Shown here one piece after another: positions 37,301 to 49,089 of a stretch of 64,000 nt of DNA. This DNA is from Pristionchus mayeri (lineage: Eukaryota > Nematoda > Chromadorea > Rhabditida > Neodiplogasteridae). The notes beneath the pieces were generated by a model. That model worked only from the letters and a program-made list of their open reading frames with translations. It ran no database searches and was not told the origin of the DNA. The position numbers were made by a program, and so were the translations under genes. How positions within the stretch are numbered: position 1 is the first letter of the stretch; each line of letters begins with the position of its first letter. Where the stretch lies: NCBI GenBank assembly GCA_036245805.1, contig BTRK01000005.1, positions 20,870,984 to 20,934,983 of the forward strand, read 5' to 3'.

Positions 37301-38236
37301 ATGTGTTAGTTCTTCGCAGAATGTTTTTTCTAGTTACATCCGTTCACAACCCCACACTTTTTACCCCCCATCTATTATTGCCAAATGGCTTGATCTCTGA
37401 TCAATTCCCCTCCCCATACCCTTGCTGCCTAGCAACCTTCAACCGATTCGATAAAATCGACGGACATTCGTTTCTTGTAAACCCCTCTCGCTTTTTTGTA
37501 ATCTCATCTAACGGAATAAATGAATGAATGAATGAATGAATGAAACTGTGGTTATGAATTGAAGTAGGTAAATATAATGAGAGCGACTTAAATACCTTGA
37601 AGATGAGATTAGCCTGCTTGAAGTAGTAGAGATTGGCCTTGATCTGCTCGGCCATGGATGCGAGATGAGTCTGCAGAGGGAAGTCTCATGCATAGTCTCT
37701 TCTCCCTTCCAGACCAACCTGGTTTTTGAGTGCTCTCTCGCATGCATCATGCAGGGAGGAAGTGCGACTGGTCACACTACCGTATCCCGAACACAGTTCC
37801 CTCATTTTCTGCAAATCAATAAGCTGTGAACTACGGTAGGAATTGGAGTGACAGTACCTCCTCGCACTCATTCATTCTCTTCTGCATCGATCGTAATCTG
37901 GTGATATTTGCTCTGAGGGCGACAGTCTCGACACAATCGGAGCTTCTCTCCACCACTCGACCTCAATCCCTCCGTCAACAGCCATTCCTTTCTGCCTCGC
38001 TCACTTTCATCACTCCATGCTTCCTTCATCAAATGAGCCCATGTCTCTGCTAGAATGTGTTCCCCTCCATCGGTCGACAGAGTGCCTCAATAGGAAGACA
38101 TCCACAATCCTTCTGAATGGGACTCACTCGGTCCGAGGCCATTGTCTCCTTCCTCGGCCATCTCACTAGGGAGACCGAATAAATTAGCATCTTTGAGGAG
38201 GAGATTCGAATCACGGATCAACGACTCCAGATCCAT
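31371..38236 (-). CDS. cogc-3: Conserved oligomeric Golgi complex subunit 3 (COG3/Sec34)
   Basis: Starts [20 protein letters not shown] at 38236. The N-terminal coiled region shows [33 protein letters not shown] and [13 protein letters not shown]. Later exons include [13 protein letters not shown] (near 33195), [14 protein letters not shown] (near 32610) and [13 protein letters not shown] (near 32120), each matching human COG3 by eye. The C-terminal exon ends [13 protein letters not shown] with a stop at 31371-31373, resembling the human end. COG3 is a lobe A subunit of the Golgi tether for retrograde vesicles. The intron 34457-37595 is 3139 bp because a LINE has inserted antisense; without it the intron would be roughly 100 bp, like its neighbours. 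Reading frame continues on both sides, so the gene appears intact. Confidence 0.92.
33942..34066. repeat. Mini TIR element, 125 bp, in a COG3 intron
   Basis: Perfect 12 bp inverted ends ACTAGGTCGGAT (33942-33953) and its complement (34055-34066). The 11 bp direct repeat TACCGTACTCC occurs just outside the left end and at the right end. A related pair (GTCGGATGAGAAC and its complement ending CCGACCTAGT) occurs at 46719-46790, so this is a small dispersed family. Confidence 0.7.
34510..37544 (+). mobile_element. Decayed CR1-like LINE in a COG3 intron
   Basis: Antisense to its host gene. It has an endonuclease region ([33 protein letters not shown]) then a reverse transcriptase ([37 protein letters not shown], the catalytic YADD in [10 protein letters not shown]). 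There is no poly(A) tail; the 3' end is a short tandem (AATG)n array at 37518-37543, a CR1/Jockey-like feature. ORF1 is absent, so it is 5'-truncated or starts late. The frame is broken at least near 35580, 35720, 36150 and 37075, so it is not autonomous. The left border is approximate. Confidence 0.88.
34515..37400 (+). pseudogene. LINE endonuclease/reverse transcriptase pseudogene
   Basis: Frame segments 34515-35582 (endonuclease), 35847-36161 (RT palm start), 36139-37077 (RT core with YADD) and 37077-37400 (C-terminal part) belong to one ancestral ORF2. A stop and frameshifts separate them: segments 1 and 2 share a frame with stops between them, 3 is shifted, and 4 returns. Family assignment rests on RT motifs and the short-repeat 3' tail. 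Confidence 0.85.
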
Positions 38237-38841
38237 CTGAGTATACAGTCAAAATTAATTGCAACTATTTATCGTAGGTACAACTACGGTTGCCAACCGA
38301 TTCAGATATTTAATCAAAGAAATCAAAATAACAATGCAAAATTTTTTTATTTCAACATGCAGTAAGTTTAAGAGTATGAGATCAACTACTAATCGTGAAC
38401 AACAATTGAATTATTCATTTATCAATAATACATATGATCGAGTGTGGTATTCGAAAGCATAGTCAATATAAGAAGGTTTCACATTTGAATAAGATGCAAT
38501 CGGTACGAAACTTGAAAGTGAAAACGACGATTGTAACAAATCAAATGAACAATAGAATTAATTACTGAAATATAATAAGGATCGGGATAAAACGCGAATA
38601 GTAGCCAATGTATTAGACGTGTCAATAGAAATTATGATATCCTGGAGAAGAATCAATCAATATAACGGAATCGGTCGCTCTTAATCTGAAAGCAAAAAAG
38701 TAACAACCCGTTCAAAAAATACTCGTGATTAGACAATAAAAATATACTCGTGATTAAAGACAATAATTACACTGTCGAGTAAATAAACTAATCTGTAATT
38801 TTTGTGCAAAAAACAATAAGCACCGAATAGTCCATCATCGA
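38237..38841. other. Upstream flank of COG3
   Basis: About 600 bp of AT-rich DNA between the COG3 start and the fold-back element. Presumed promoter region; no specific motif or exon is supported. Confidence 0.4.
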
Positions 38842-39981
38842 GATATCACGCCCCTCACGAGAGAATCGAGCTGAGGCAGGGAATGGAGAGGAAATCGTGA
38901 AATGAGTTCTAACCGGTTTTGGCCATCCTGGGACATGCCTGAGTGACCCCCGAAGTCTTGTTGTGCATACTTCATTTTTCACCTTCCTGCACCGAGCCAC
39001 ATTTCGGCATCACTCACTTCAAGAGCCGATTTCTAGAAAACCGTGACAGATTTAACAAAATTGACCTCTGAGTGACCCCTGCTCATTTTTGAGCTCTATC
39101 GATCTATATAGCTCAAATCCTTAAAATATTTATTTTAGCCATGCTACATTCAAGGTAGATTTTCTCGAAAACGAATGGAAAGGTGCAGCTAAAATTTTAG
39201 GAGTGCATGCATCTGAACGTGAGCTATCGAACAAGGTGCGCAGAAAAATTTCTGCTTGCTATTATATCATTACTATTACTATTTCTATTAGTATTACTAT
39301 TTCTGCTTGCTTGCTGCTTGCTACTTGCTATGCTCGTATTTTCTGCTTGCGCAGAAAATACGAACACCTGGGTGAGACTTTCGCCTGCTGAACTTTCCCG
39401 GGTCGTTTGAACTTTCTTTTAAACAGATAATTCGAAGGAAAACCGATCATTCTTAGCCGCGCGGTCAGAAGAAAGCGGCGTGGGTAGAATTTGTCGGTTG
39501 AAAAGAAAGTTCAAACGATCCGGGAAAGTTGAACAGGCGAAAGTCTCACCCAGGTGTTCGTATTTTTTGCGCAAGCACCTTATTCGATAGCTCTCGTTCA
39601 GATGTATGCACTCTTAAAATTTTAGCTGCACTTCCATTCGTTTTCGAGAAAATCGACCTCTTGAATGTAGCGTGATTGAAATAAATATTTTGATGATTTG
39701 AGCTATATAGATCGATAGAGCTCGAAAAATTAGCCGGGGTCACCCCGAGGTCAATTTTGTTATATATGTCACGGTTTTCTAGAAATCGGCACTTGAAGTG
39801 AGTGATGCCGAAATGTGACCCGGTGCAGGAAGGTCCAAAATGAAGTCTGCACAACAAGACTTCGGGGGTCACTCAGGCATGTCCCAGGATGGCCAAAACC
39901 GGTTAAAACTCATTTCACGATTTCCTCTTCATTCCCAAGAACGGCTATTTTAGCTCGATTCTTTGGTGAGAGGCGTGATAT
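38842..39981. repeat. Large fold-back element, about 550 bp arms
   Basis: The left arm from 38842 and the right arm ending at 39981 are complementary over most of their length with scattered mismatches. Shared landmarks include AACCGGTTTTGGCCATCC at 38910 and its complement at 39890, and AACACCTGGGTGAGACTTTC at 39362 with its complement near 39540. The centre is near 39450. It occupies nearly the whole intergenic space between COG3 and NXT1. Short reading frames inside are by-products of the repeat. Confidence 0.9.
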
Positions 39982-40030
39982 ATACTCCGCAACATAAAAA
40001 CAACAACGAGAGGATAAGAGAGGAAAAACA

Positions 40031-43000
40031 TTAGAAAACGGAAACAACATGCAAAATCAGACAATGGACTACTCTAGCTGTACTTAATTCGGTTTTCGAA
40101 TCAATGCATAACCTATTCAATACTCCTTCCCTGCAATAACTATCTCGTAATCTCCAACTGCACACCTTCAACTTTGCGTCTTCACGCATGAGTACGAAGT
40201 TGTGTACGAATCCATGCGAAGTGAGTCCCATTGTGACCGTGCCTGCAAATTACAGTTTAGATTACCCAGCAGTGAATTGCTTTTTAGATGACTTTTTCAC
40301 AACCTATTTGCACAACAATAATTTCTATAACAACAATCTTTCATAATTTATGTTAGAATCATACTATTGAAACCAAACCCTTTTGGAAATATAAAATAGG
40401 ATCTCGAGGGAGTATTTCCTTATAATCCTTGTGAAAAGGGCCAAATAATTTTTATGCGTTCCGACAGGAACTACTACCGATATCTCGGCACTTCTTTACT
40501 TTAGGGGGTAACTCCGCTCACACGGCGTAAAACTGAAGAAGGAAAAGTCGCGCTACACTATGAGGGTGTCATAGAGGAGTAATTTTTATCATTTACTGTG
40601 GTTAGCAGCACACACAGCCAGAACCGTAGCTCGGTCGTCCGGAACCGCAGCTTGGCCGACCAGAACCGGTATTTAGGTTGCGCAGATTGCCCAAACCTAC
40701 CGTAGTTTATGGGCAACAGCCACATTCAAACGTTCCAGCTTTGCCTGATTGTCAAGGTGCCTGAACCGTGTACCCGCGCGGAATTTTTTTGGCGCCTACT
40801 GTAATTATTTTCTTCAACCTTCGGGGCAGAATGATGCGGTGCCGTGATATGCCGTGGCCCACCCCTCTCTGCGTCTCTGACACTGCCTCTCACTCCCTAC
40901 CCCTTCCCTTTGATGCGCTCACACCTAAACAACTACTCCCACGCTCTAGTAAACAACTTTATTACATGTCACAAGTATATGCCTTACTCTACACATCTAT
41001 CCTTCCTTCCCTATAATAGCAACCCGCGAAGCGGCAAGCCCTGTAAGCAACGATAGGGTCTCCCCGCGAAGCGGGGAGACCTAATCGTTGCTTACCGCTT
41101 AGGCTAAAGACGGCTTAGGCCGGCGATATGGGGTGGTTCTTCCCACCACCCTGAGTAGGGACTCAGGGGGCAAGGGTGGGAGAAATGGGGTTACCCCCTA
41201 AAGTAAAGAAGTCCCGATATCTCCAATCCGTGCCTCTATTTCCAAATATGAGCATAAGTGGTCTCGTCGTCTCGCTCACCAGCAATGTTCATGACTATTC
41301 CCTCTGGCAGATCACTCGTCTCGGTGATCGATGGGAGACGCTGAGCATCCACTGACTGGATGTTGTGATCCGTCTGGGGAAGCTGCTGGATGAATCTGCA
41401 ATCACACACTTGCTCAGAGTATTAAGTAATACACAAATTATTATAGTAGAATGTATTAAATAGGGATGGCAACGGTGTTTACGAATGAGCAAAATTATTC
41501 ACAGAATGGTACACAACTGAAAGCTATACCTGCCCCATTCCGACTTTTCACTTTAGTTTTGTAAAAAAATGTTTAATTAATTAGAAAAACATTAACGAAT
41601 GATAAGCAAAAGGCCGACGCTTTCAGTCCAAGTGGAGCACATCGCAAGTCATGTTTTTTACTAAAATTATCGCAAACTGAAATTCTGTTGCGTTGTAAAA
41701 CTTTATGAACGAGGTTCAATAATTTTTTTCTCATGTTAACGGTACTCCGACAGCAATAAAACATCGCTTAAAAATGGAAAAAAAAGGTTTAATATTGGTA
41801 GAACTTCAGAATCACTTGGTTACGATAGCGGGAACTTTAAAATTCATTTCCACGCAGGGCGACATTAGTATATTTCTGGTTTTTTTGCAGAGCATGCGTG
41901 ATGGGATGATGTACCAAATATCACAAAATCTCGAACATACTAATGTCGCCCTTCAAGAAAACGAAAAAAATACATTTTCACAACGGTAAAATGCTCAACT
42001 TTGACGGCCTCATCCTCCAACATTTTATATTTTTTATTTCTTTTTATTGTGAAAACAATTTTTTGTGAATGATAATCTACTCAAACTGAGGAAATGAAGC
42101 CTCAACACTTAATTCTGAAAACCTGCTTATTTTCGATCGCTTCGTGCGCCTTCATTTCTACAGCATGCATCTTCCTGCCATGCTTATCGCACTTTCATTA
42201 TATATTTATATTCATTCCAATCAATAAAATAGTTTGAAAATTACATTAAATATTTTTAAAAAATGTTTTAAAATATTGAAAGAATTTGGCTTGAAAATTA
42301 CGGTAGTTTGAAAGCAAAAGCGTCGGAAGGAGGCAACCAATATTCCGTATTCAAAAATTCGGGCTGCCGTCCCTAGTATTAACACAGCAGAATCACTGCA
42401 CTGTTCACTCACAATTTTCATGCGTTGCGCTACAGTATCTCATGCGTCGCGGAAGCCGTTATTTTTGCATCAAAATTTCAAACTAAATTTTAAAATATTT
42501 TCTTAGTGTTTTTAGATTCTTAGGCGTGCCCAGTTTACTGAAATCAATACAAAATTGATCAAACAGTGCTCAATTTATCAATAACAAGAGGGAGTGTAAA
42601 CATTAAGGGGGTCGATCTTCCGAAGGAATGGTATCGTTTTGACACTATTTATTTATTGTATACAATTAGTTACGGTCTAAATCGCAAGAATGATCCTTGT
42701 TACTAATGAAAACGCCACAAATAAAAATACAGCAGCTCATTTTATAAAACACGCCGATGAAAAATTACGGTAGTCTTGAAATAAAGTCAGTTCCAGTTTT
42801 TTTGAATTTACTAGGCCCCTTGCACGGCATGATTGGGACTTTTTTACGGAAATCATCTCGTGATAGCATTTTCCGGAAGTGCATTATTACGGTCTTGATG
42901 TTGCTGTGATTAAATACATATTTTGAAAAGGTATCATTCGTCCTATTTTAATAACACTTTTCCTACGCACTTGCAAATGTCGTCGTATCCTTGAAGGGTG

Positions 43001-43237
43001 TTTCCATTCCACAATAGAGTCGGATCGACCGATACGTAGAGATGTCCAATCTTATCCCTCTTCCTTTCCATTGCTTCGTAGTTTAGACCTTAACATTCGC
43101 ATTTAATACACTTATACTGTAGCTGGGCATCAACGATGAACAACGAATTAACTGAATAAGTCAAGTGACTGACAGGTGAGCTTGCTGGCCTCAGCACACC
43201 CGTCTTCATCCCTGTTCACTCGCTCCCTCACTGACAT
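40031..43237 (-). CDS. nxt-1: NTF2-related mRNA export factor (NXT1/p15-like)
   Basis: Four coding blocks. The start exon from ATG 43237 (SVRERVNRDEDGCAEASKL) is followed by an exon near 43090-42955 (ERKRDKIGHLYVSVDPTLLW, then WNGNTLQGYDDICK), one near 41400-41277 (FIQQLPQTDHNIQSVDAQ) and a last one from about 40235 (GFVHNFVLMRED) to the stop at 40031-40033. WNGN, NIQSVDAQ and HNFVL are the conserved elements of the NTF2 fold in NXT1, which heterodimerises with NXF1/TAP to export mRNA. The predicted C-terminus after SWRLRDSY is about 30 residues longer than mammalian NXT1 and unlike it, so the true end may differ. Introns are unusually long for this region and one carries a TIR element. Confidence 0.82.
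40479..41221. mobile_element. TIR element (743 bp) in an NXT1 intron
   Basis: Inverted ends of about 33 bp with few mismatches at 40479-40512 and 41189-41221 (CTTTACTTTAGGGGGTAAC in the left end). The interior contains GC-rich hairpins, notably 41045-41090 (CCCCGCGAAGCGGGGAGAC). No transposase frame was found. It lies wholly within the intron between the last two NXT1 exons. Confidence 0.8.
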
Positions 43238-43896
43238 CTTCACCGCGTTCCTAAATTAGACTAATTATAATTATAATTACACTGCACGGTATGGACATAT
43301 AATCAAGCAAGTTCATTCGGCACAAGAACATGGCCAGTGGAGAGACGCACCACAAGAGTGCTTATTCACAAGTAAATCCACGTTGCGAAAGAATGAGAGA
43401 GGTAGAGCAGAGAAAACGAGAGGGACCGTTCATCATTACATGTAAGGCAACATTTGCACATTGACTTAAACAAACTGCAGGCAATCTCGTCTATTTTTCG
43501 TAATCTTTATCAATATATGTTCTTAAAACTATACTCTATGTAGTTTCAGAATTTATAGAAACGAGGAAGAAACAGATGAAAATGATGAAGGGAAACTGCG
43601 GGAGCACAGTATTTAACAAAGGCAATATCAAAAAAAAATTCGAGAAATGAAAACAAATTATGATTATTCTTAATAAATTAAACTACCACATTATCGTGTG
43701 AACTTAGGCTTCCCATCACATCAAAATTACAACTGCAGTTGCTAACACTGCACATTACGAAAAATTTCGAAATTTCTCTCATATTCAGTTCATAGGACAA
43801 CGTATTCACACGATATTCAAGGCAATAATTTACAAATGTGAAAATACCCATCCTGAGGGAGGTCAGAACATGAGTTAATCTAGCTGTGCGTGTAAC
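43238..43896. other. Intergenic between TRAP-alpha and NXT1
   Basis: About 660 bp, AT-rich, both neighbours on the minus strand. It includes the NXT1 upstream region and TRAP-alpha 3' UTR. No gene is seen. Confidence 0.45.
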
Positions 43897-45066
43897 TTAT
43901 TCCGCCTTCTGGGCCTTCTTCGGCTTGGGAGACGCGGGCTTGGGCGACTTCTTATCTGCAATTACTACATAAATATCTAGTTTCGATACATAATAAGACG
44001 GCAACGTACTGTTGAAACGTACTGTTGAGGACGTCCCTGGGGATCCATTCGAAGTCGACCTCTCCAGTCTTCGTCGTTCCCTGCTCGACAACGGGGGCTC
44101 GCTTCGCCATACCGTGCTTGCGAGTCAACTGCAATCATCAACCTAAGTTGGGGGAAACTTATCATTTTTCTAATAAAGATTTCTGCTTAATACAAAACGT
44201 CGAAGTGACCTTCTCGAGATAAGATCTGCCGGCCATGAGGAGGAGAACAGCAATGACGATGAAGACGAGGTACATGAAGTAAGTCTCCGAGTTGTAGTTA
44301 GAGTCATCGTCGGCCACGGTGATCGTCTCGTTGAAGGCAGTGTGCACGAAGAACTGATTGTCCTGCAATGGAACAACCATTGCTTCCAATCAACAATCTC
44401 ATATCTCATTTGCTTGGTTTTACAGTTCACAATTATGAAATTTAAAAAAAAACTGACAGAGTCCTCATAATGGAGACGAACGACGAGACCGAGGGGTCTG
44501 CCAGAGAACTGCTCGAAGACGGGGATGGACGTGTCGAGGGTGACCTCCTCCTTAGGCCCGACCTTGCGGTTGAATTGAGCGGCCGTGAACTGAAACAAAG
44601 ACCACCGTTACACATGAACTTTATATTGTGAAGGAAACTAGCAAATGAAAAATATACAGCTGAAACAAAAAAGTAAACTGGACATACGTTCTGAAGGTGG
44701 AAGTTGAAGTCCTGGTGGTAGCGGAAGGAAGTCTCTGCGAACTTCACAGTGAACTCCTTCTCTCCGCCGTTCTTGAATCCGATCAAGAACTTGATAGGGC
44801 GTCCGGCGAAAACTTCTGCAAAAACAAACTCCCCATTAGAAGTAACTTTCGGAAAAGAATAATAAAATAGAGGAGGACGAGAGTTTACCCTTGTTGACGT
44901 TGGCATCGACGGGATAGGTGAAGTGGAAGGAGACGGCGGCATCCTTCGACGCTCCTCCGATCTCCTCCTCCTCGTGCACCTCTCCATCGGCGGCATCTTC
45001 GGCCACGACGGTCGAGAAGACGAGAGCGAACCCGAAGAGGGCCAGAAGGGCCTTGTTGGAGATCAT
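43897..45066 (-). CDS. trap-1: Translocon-associated protein subunit alpha (TRAP-alpha/SSR1)
   Basis: Starts at ATG 45066 with a signal peptide (ALLALFGFALVFSTVVA, residues about 6-22) and an acidic segment (GEVHEEEEIGG). Lumenal exons follow (GRPIKFLIGFKNGGEKEF, GPKEEVTLDTSIPVFEQF, FVHTAFNETITV). One membrane span (YFMYLVFIVIAVLLLMAGR) precedes a cytosolic tail (AKRAPVVEQGTTKTGEVDF, then WIPRDVL) and a Lys/Pro-rich end, with the stop at 43897-43899. These match SSR1 in order and content. The protein sits beside the Sec61 channel in the ER membrane and aids translocation of some secretory proteins. An NET sequon is present in the lumenal part. The exon structure looks normal and intact. Confidence 0.95.
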
Positions 45067-46072
45067 CTGCAGGCACCAATTCAAAGATGCAAAGACGGGG
45101 AAATAAGAAAACAGGCATCGTTGAATGACAAAATTAAGCAAAAGCTCCAATAATGTCTTGACTGATAGTCCCACATGCGCGCACGAAAACGCTGAGTCCC
45201 CCGTTGACTGGTGCCTACAGTACACCCATACACCCTTGCAGTTTGCCCAGGCGCGAATTTAAATTCGAATTGTGATTTAAGACTGATTTTTCTAGTTTAC
45301 AAAGTTTACTAAATTCGATGAAAAATAAAGCTAATGATAGTGCTCATAATAAAATATAAACAATGCACGAAAAACCGAAAACAGGACCTTTTTTTCGGGT
45401 GTCACATGTTGTATGTTGATGATGCCCATGTAAATACTATTTTAATTGGGAATATTTTATAAAGAGAAGTTCTTCTCTTACGAATTACAGCAAATCGATT
45501 TCAGTATCACAAAAATATAGGATAATATTAAATTTGAATTTAACTAATCGCAAAATAGTAGGTTTCCCTCTTTAAAATGTGTTTCGATTAACAATAGTTC
45601 TACAATTACTCAGTAAATTTTAAAAAAAACACGAGACTTCGTTGCTAACAGCATGATAAAAATTTGATATTATAAGCGTTGTACATTACACAAACAAACG
45701 AAGGCAAAGAGAATAGTGAAAAATATACTTTTATGCCATATTCAAAAAGACAATAATGCAAAGCTCGATTCATAGCAACAGACCTAAAGTACAACAACAC
45801 AACGATGAGGAACAATGATGCAAATTTAAAAGAAAACAACGGAAGAACCGCCTGAGTTTGAAGACTTAGGATGATAAATGAACCGTTTGAGATTGAAAAC
45901 ATGATGATGTAGGTGAGAAAGGAAAGGAAACGAATTTTACTAAACAGTAGAGAAATAATTAAGAACAGGACTGAAACGAATGCCTATGAGCGCAGGAAAT
46001 GATAACAGTGGAATAGGTAGAATTATAAAGACGAGGGGGGTAGATAAACGAATGCTTAGGACTGTCACTCCT
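45067..46072. other. Intergenic upstream of TRAP-alpha
   Basis: About 1 kb of AT-rich DNA between two minus-strand genes; expected to hold the TRAP-alpha promoter. I see no exon or repeat that I can support. Confidence 0.45.
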
Positions 46073-46634
46073 GGTTAGAATTGACCAGCCTTCCTCCTTG
46101 AGTACTGATGCGCGGCATCTCCATTGGAGAAGATAGTATTGGATTGAGGAGACATCGAGAGTTGACGAAGTTGATCTCGAGGAGTCGAATGGAACTGGGG
46201 ATCCGCCAAGGATGAATCACGAGACCAGTTGAATGACGCTGCAATACAATACACCGCTCTAATATACTGCGTCTCATGAGTACCTCCAAGGGAAGAATTG
46301 GAGTGAGAGGGTGAAGGGGCACCAGACAGGAAGGCAGACTGGTTGTGGTGATTAGCTTGGCCATACGTTGTCCGTGAACTGACGAGTCGACGCCATGCTA
46401 GAAAGATGATTAAATAAATAGAGGGAGGGAGAAAGAGAGAAAGGAGGGCTGTACGGGAGACTCACCCAGAATAGCAATGATGAGTACCAAGACTGCTCCG
46501 ATGAGATTAGGAATAAGATAGGAGAAGCGAGAGAAGAAGAATAGACAGAAATCAATAAATCCTTTCGACTCCAGTTCTGTAATCGATTCGATGAGAAGTG
46601 ATTGATCGCGATGGGTATGTTGAAACAAGGCCAT
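46073..46634 (-). CDS. Small single-pass membrane protein, family not recognised
   Basis: Three exons in consistent phase-1 joins give about 151 residues. The first (from ATG 46634; an earlier in-frame ATG is at 46655) has a membrane segment (YLIPNLIGAVLVLIIAILG). Then comes a polar tail rich in Ser, Asn and His (WRRLVSSRTTYGQANHHNQS, SFNWSRDSSLADPQF) ending SRRKAGQF, with TAA at 46073-46075. The sharp change from hydrophobic helix to WRR suggests a cytosolic C-terminus. I do not recognise the family. Confidence 0.65.
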
Positions 46635-46710
46635 GTACGTTAGAAAAGCGCACACTTTAGAAATATGGGTGATGGGTTTAATTATACCGGATCACTCATG
46701 AGTGAGCTCA

Positions 46711-46800
46711 ATCAACGTTTGAACTGGCGTCGGATGAGAACTATGACTTCATGCCGCCTTCGATGTATCAAGTTCTCATCCGACCTAGTGCCGTTTAAAA
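46711..46800. repeat. Short hairpin related to the 125 bp COG3-intron element
   Basis: GTCGGATGAGAAC and its complement GTTCTCATCCGAC bracket about 40 bp. The ends continue into CCTAGTGCCG, matching the mini element at 33942-34066. Probably a shorter family member. Confidence 0.6.
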
Positions 46801-47584
46801 TACGTTACATCATAAAACAATAATGACGGTGCTCCGGCCGCGCGGCGGCGTTGGGAAAAACTACGAAATTAATTGCAAATTTCTAGAAATCTACCGTAAT
46901 TTTAATTCACTTTCTAATTAGAGCGATTAGTAGGTCAACTTTTAAATCAACGCGGTTTCTGTGCAACTTTTTTTGCGAAGATTCCTAGTCCATATTAATA
47001 TTGCGCATATTGGTATGCCGGTTCCGCGCACGCGCATAAATTCGCTACGCACTTCTCTTCCTTAAATTTATTTTTTCTACCTGAAGATAACAACAATTTT
47101 TTTCTTTTTTTTTTCAATTTCTATGCGACATTACGGCCCGCGGATCATCGACATAAGGAAAGGGAAAACGTGTGGGAGCTTTCTCGAGCTGTATCGTAAT
47201 CTTGCTTGATATTCAGGGCCGCAAATCAACTTTGCAGTTCGGATAGTGACAATTCAGGGAATATCGCTACGAGAACCTTGAATTTTGCAGCTCGGATAGC
47301 GATAAATCAGGCAATCTGACTGTATCTTTTGAAAATTCCCACAATTTTTCCTGCCTGCGGACGTTTAATTTTTCCTTATGTCAATGCATCGACAGGAACA
47401 TCGACATGGCTGCAGAATTACCGCTAAACATAGAAAAAATGCCTGAAATTCAGGGTTTTAGTTGATTGCAAACTGAGTTTGCAGTTCGATTCGTGCAGAT
47501 TAGGGGTGATCGTTATGAGACCAGACCCTCTTTCACTGATTCAGGTAACATTCTGCCCCGCGGGGGCCGTGCGAGCTATTTGCT

Positions 47585-47720
47585 AATAATCTCGAAAAGT
47601 CGACCGCTATTTCGGTACGCGATACTCAGAGGAAGGATGCAGTATCGCGTACCGAAATAGCGGTCGACTTTCGAAAACGCACTTCGAAAAAATGCACATT
47701 GCCATTTTTTCGAAGTGCGT
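47585..47720. repeat. Two adjacent hairpins
   Basis: AGTCGACCGCTATTTCGGTA and its complement form a stem at 47597-47672 with loop TCAGAGGAAGGATGCAG. Directly after it AAAACGCACTTCGAAAAAAT and its complement form a second stem (47676-47725). Non-coding. Confidence 0.85.
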
Positions 47721-47747
47721 TTTCCTCGCTAAAAAACCTTGCAAATG

Positions 47748-48853
47748 TATATAACACACTATCTGACGGAATCGAAATAGACATGGCACAGGCCGAAAAT
47801 TCGAATTCCTACTGACTTCACCAATAGGTCGGCCTCGACTAGGGTGACCGACGAGCATCGCCAGAATTTCGATCCGCATCCGCGCGCACGAGGGCGCGGA
47901 TATTGAAATAAACTACAGTAATCCTAGAAATTTTTTCTATCGATCCCAGTCACTGCGGCGGTAGCGGCGCTCTGTTCCTTGACAAATTCTAAGACTTTTT
48001 TACACCGGGGAGTTTGTCGATCAGATTCCATCTAACGCTGGAAATCGATATTTCCACTTTTACTTCGGACATTAATGCAATTCCCCAGAATTTTTTTAAG
48101 AATTGCCGCAAATATTATTTGTGTTACATCTTCTGCCCGGGCCGATACATCTTTCAGTAGAAAGGCGCGAATTAAAACGTGCCATAAGGAAGTCGAAATG
48201 AATTATGAATGCATTATGGTGTAATTTTTGGGTTACGGTAAGCGCGTGCAAAAGTCGGACGACTTTTCCCAATTGGTATTATGTGGCCTGGAATTCGATT
48301 TTAGACTATGCTACACCAATTGGGAAAAGTCGTCCAACTTTTGCACTCGCTTACCGTAACCCAAAAATTACACCATAATGCATTCATAATTAATTTTGAC
48401 TTCCTTATGGCATGTATTAACTCGCACTCTTCTACTGAAAGATGCATCGGCCCTGGTAGAAGCTATAACACAAATAATATTTGCGGCAATTCTTGAAAAA
48501 TTTCTGGGAAATTGCATTCAAATCCGAATTAAAAGTTAAATTATCGATTTCCGGTGTTAGATGGAATCTGATCGAAAAACTCCCCGGAGTAAAAAAGTCG
48601 TAGAATTTGACAAGGAATGCAGCGCCCCTACCGCCACAGTGATAGGAGTCGATATAAAAATTTCGAGGCTACCGTAGTTAATTTTTCAAAATCCGCGCCC
48701 GCGACTGCGCGGATGCGGATCGAAAATCTGGTGATGCTCGACGGTTTCCCTCGTAGAGGCCGACATATTGGTGAAGTTGGTAGGAATTCGAATTTTCGGC
48801 CTGTGCCAAGTCGCTGAAGAAATATGTTGATTTTCTCCGATAGTCTGTTATAT
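47748..48853. repeat. Large fold-back element, about 500 bp arms
   Basis: The left arm from about 47748 (ACACTATCTGACGGAATCG) and the right arm ending near 48853 are complementary with mismatches throughout. The centre is near 48290, where ACCAATTGGGAAAAGTCGTC faces its complement. Landmarks such as GGCACAGGCCGAAAATTCG recur inverted at 48790-48807. No coding content. Confidence 0.88.
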
Positions 48854-48854
48854 A

Positions 48855-49089
48855 TTAAAGTTACCGGACGAGGACGAAATTGACCCCCTATTTTTTGTTC
48901 TCCATCGAATAGCCGATGGCTGAATTAGTTGAGAATGAATATACAAAAATGCTAAAAATCAATAATAGCATCAAGGGAAAGCCGGAAATGATCAGCGTAA
49001 TCTCGCGCTCTCTCACTTTTGCACACTCTCTCGGACACGCGACCAGATCAGGGTCAGATCAGGGTTTCGTCCTCGTCCGGTAACTTTAA
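48855..49089. repeat. Short TIR element, family copy A (235 bp)
   Basis: Perfect inverted ends of about 25 bp whose variable core is CGGACGAGG. The body is about 85-90 percent alike, by eye, to copy B at 60081-60304. Both end in TTAA. No coding capacity. Confidence 0.88.

Noticed and set aside
38788..39997. Paired open frames such as those near 38800-39000 and 39815-39997
   Set aside because: They are the two arms of the fold-back element and encode similar meaningless peptides.
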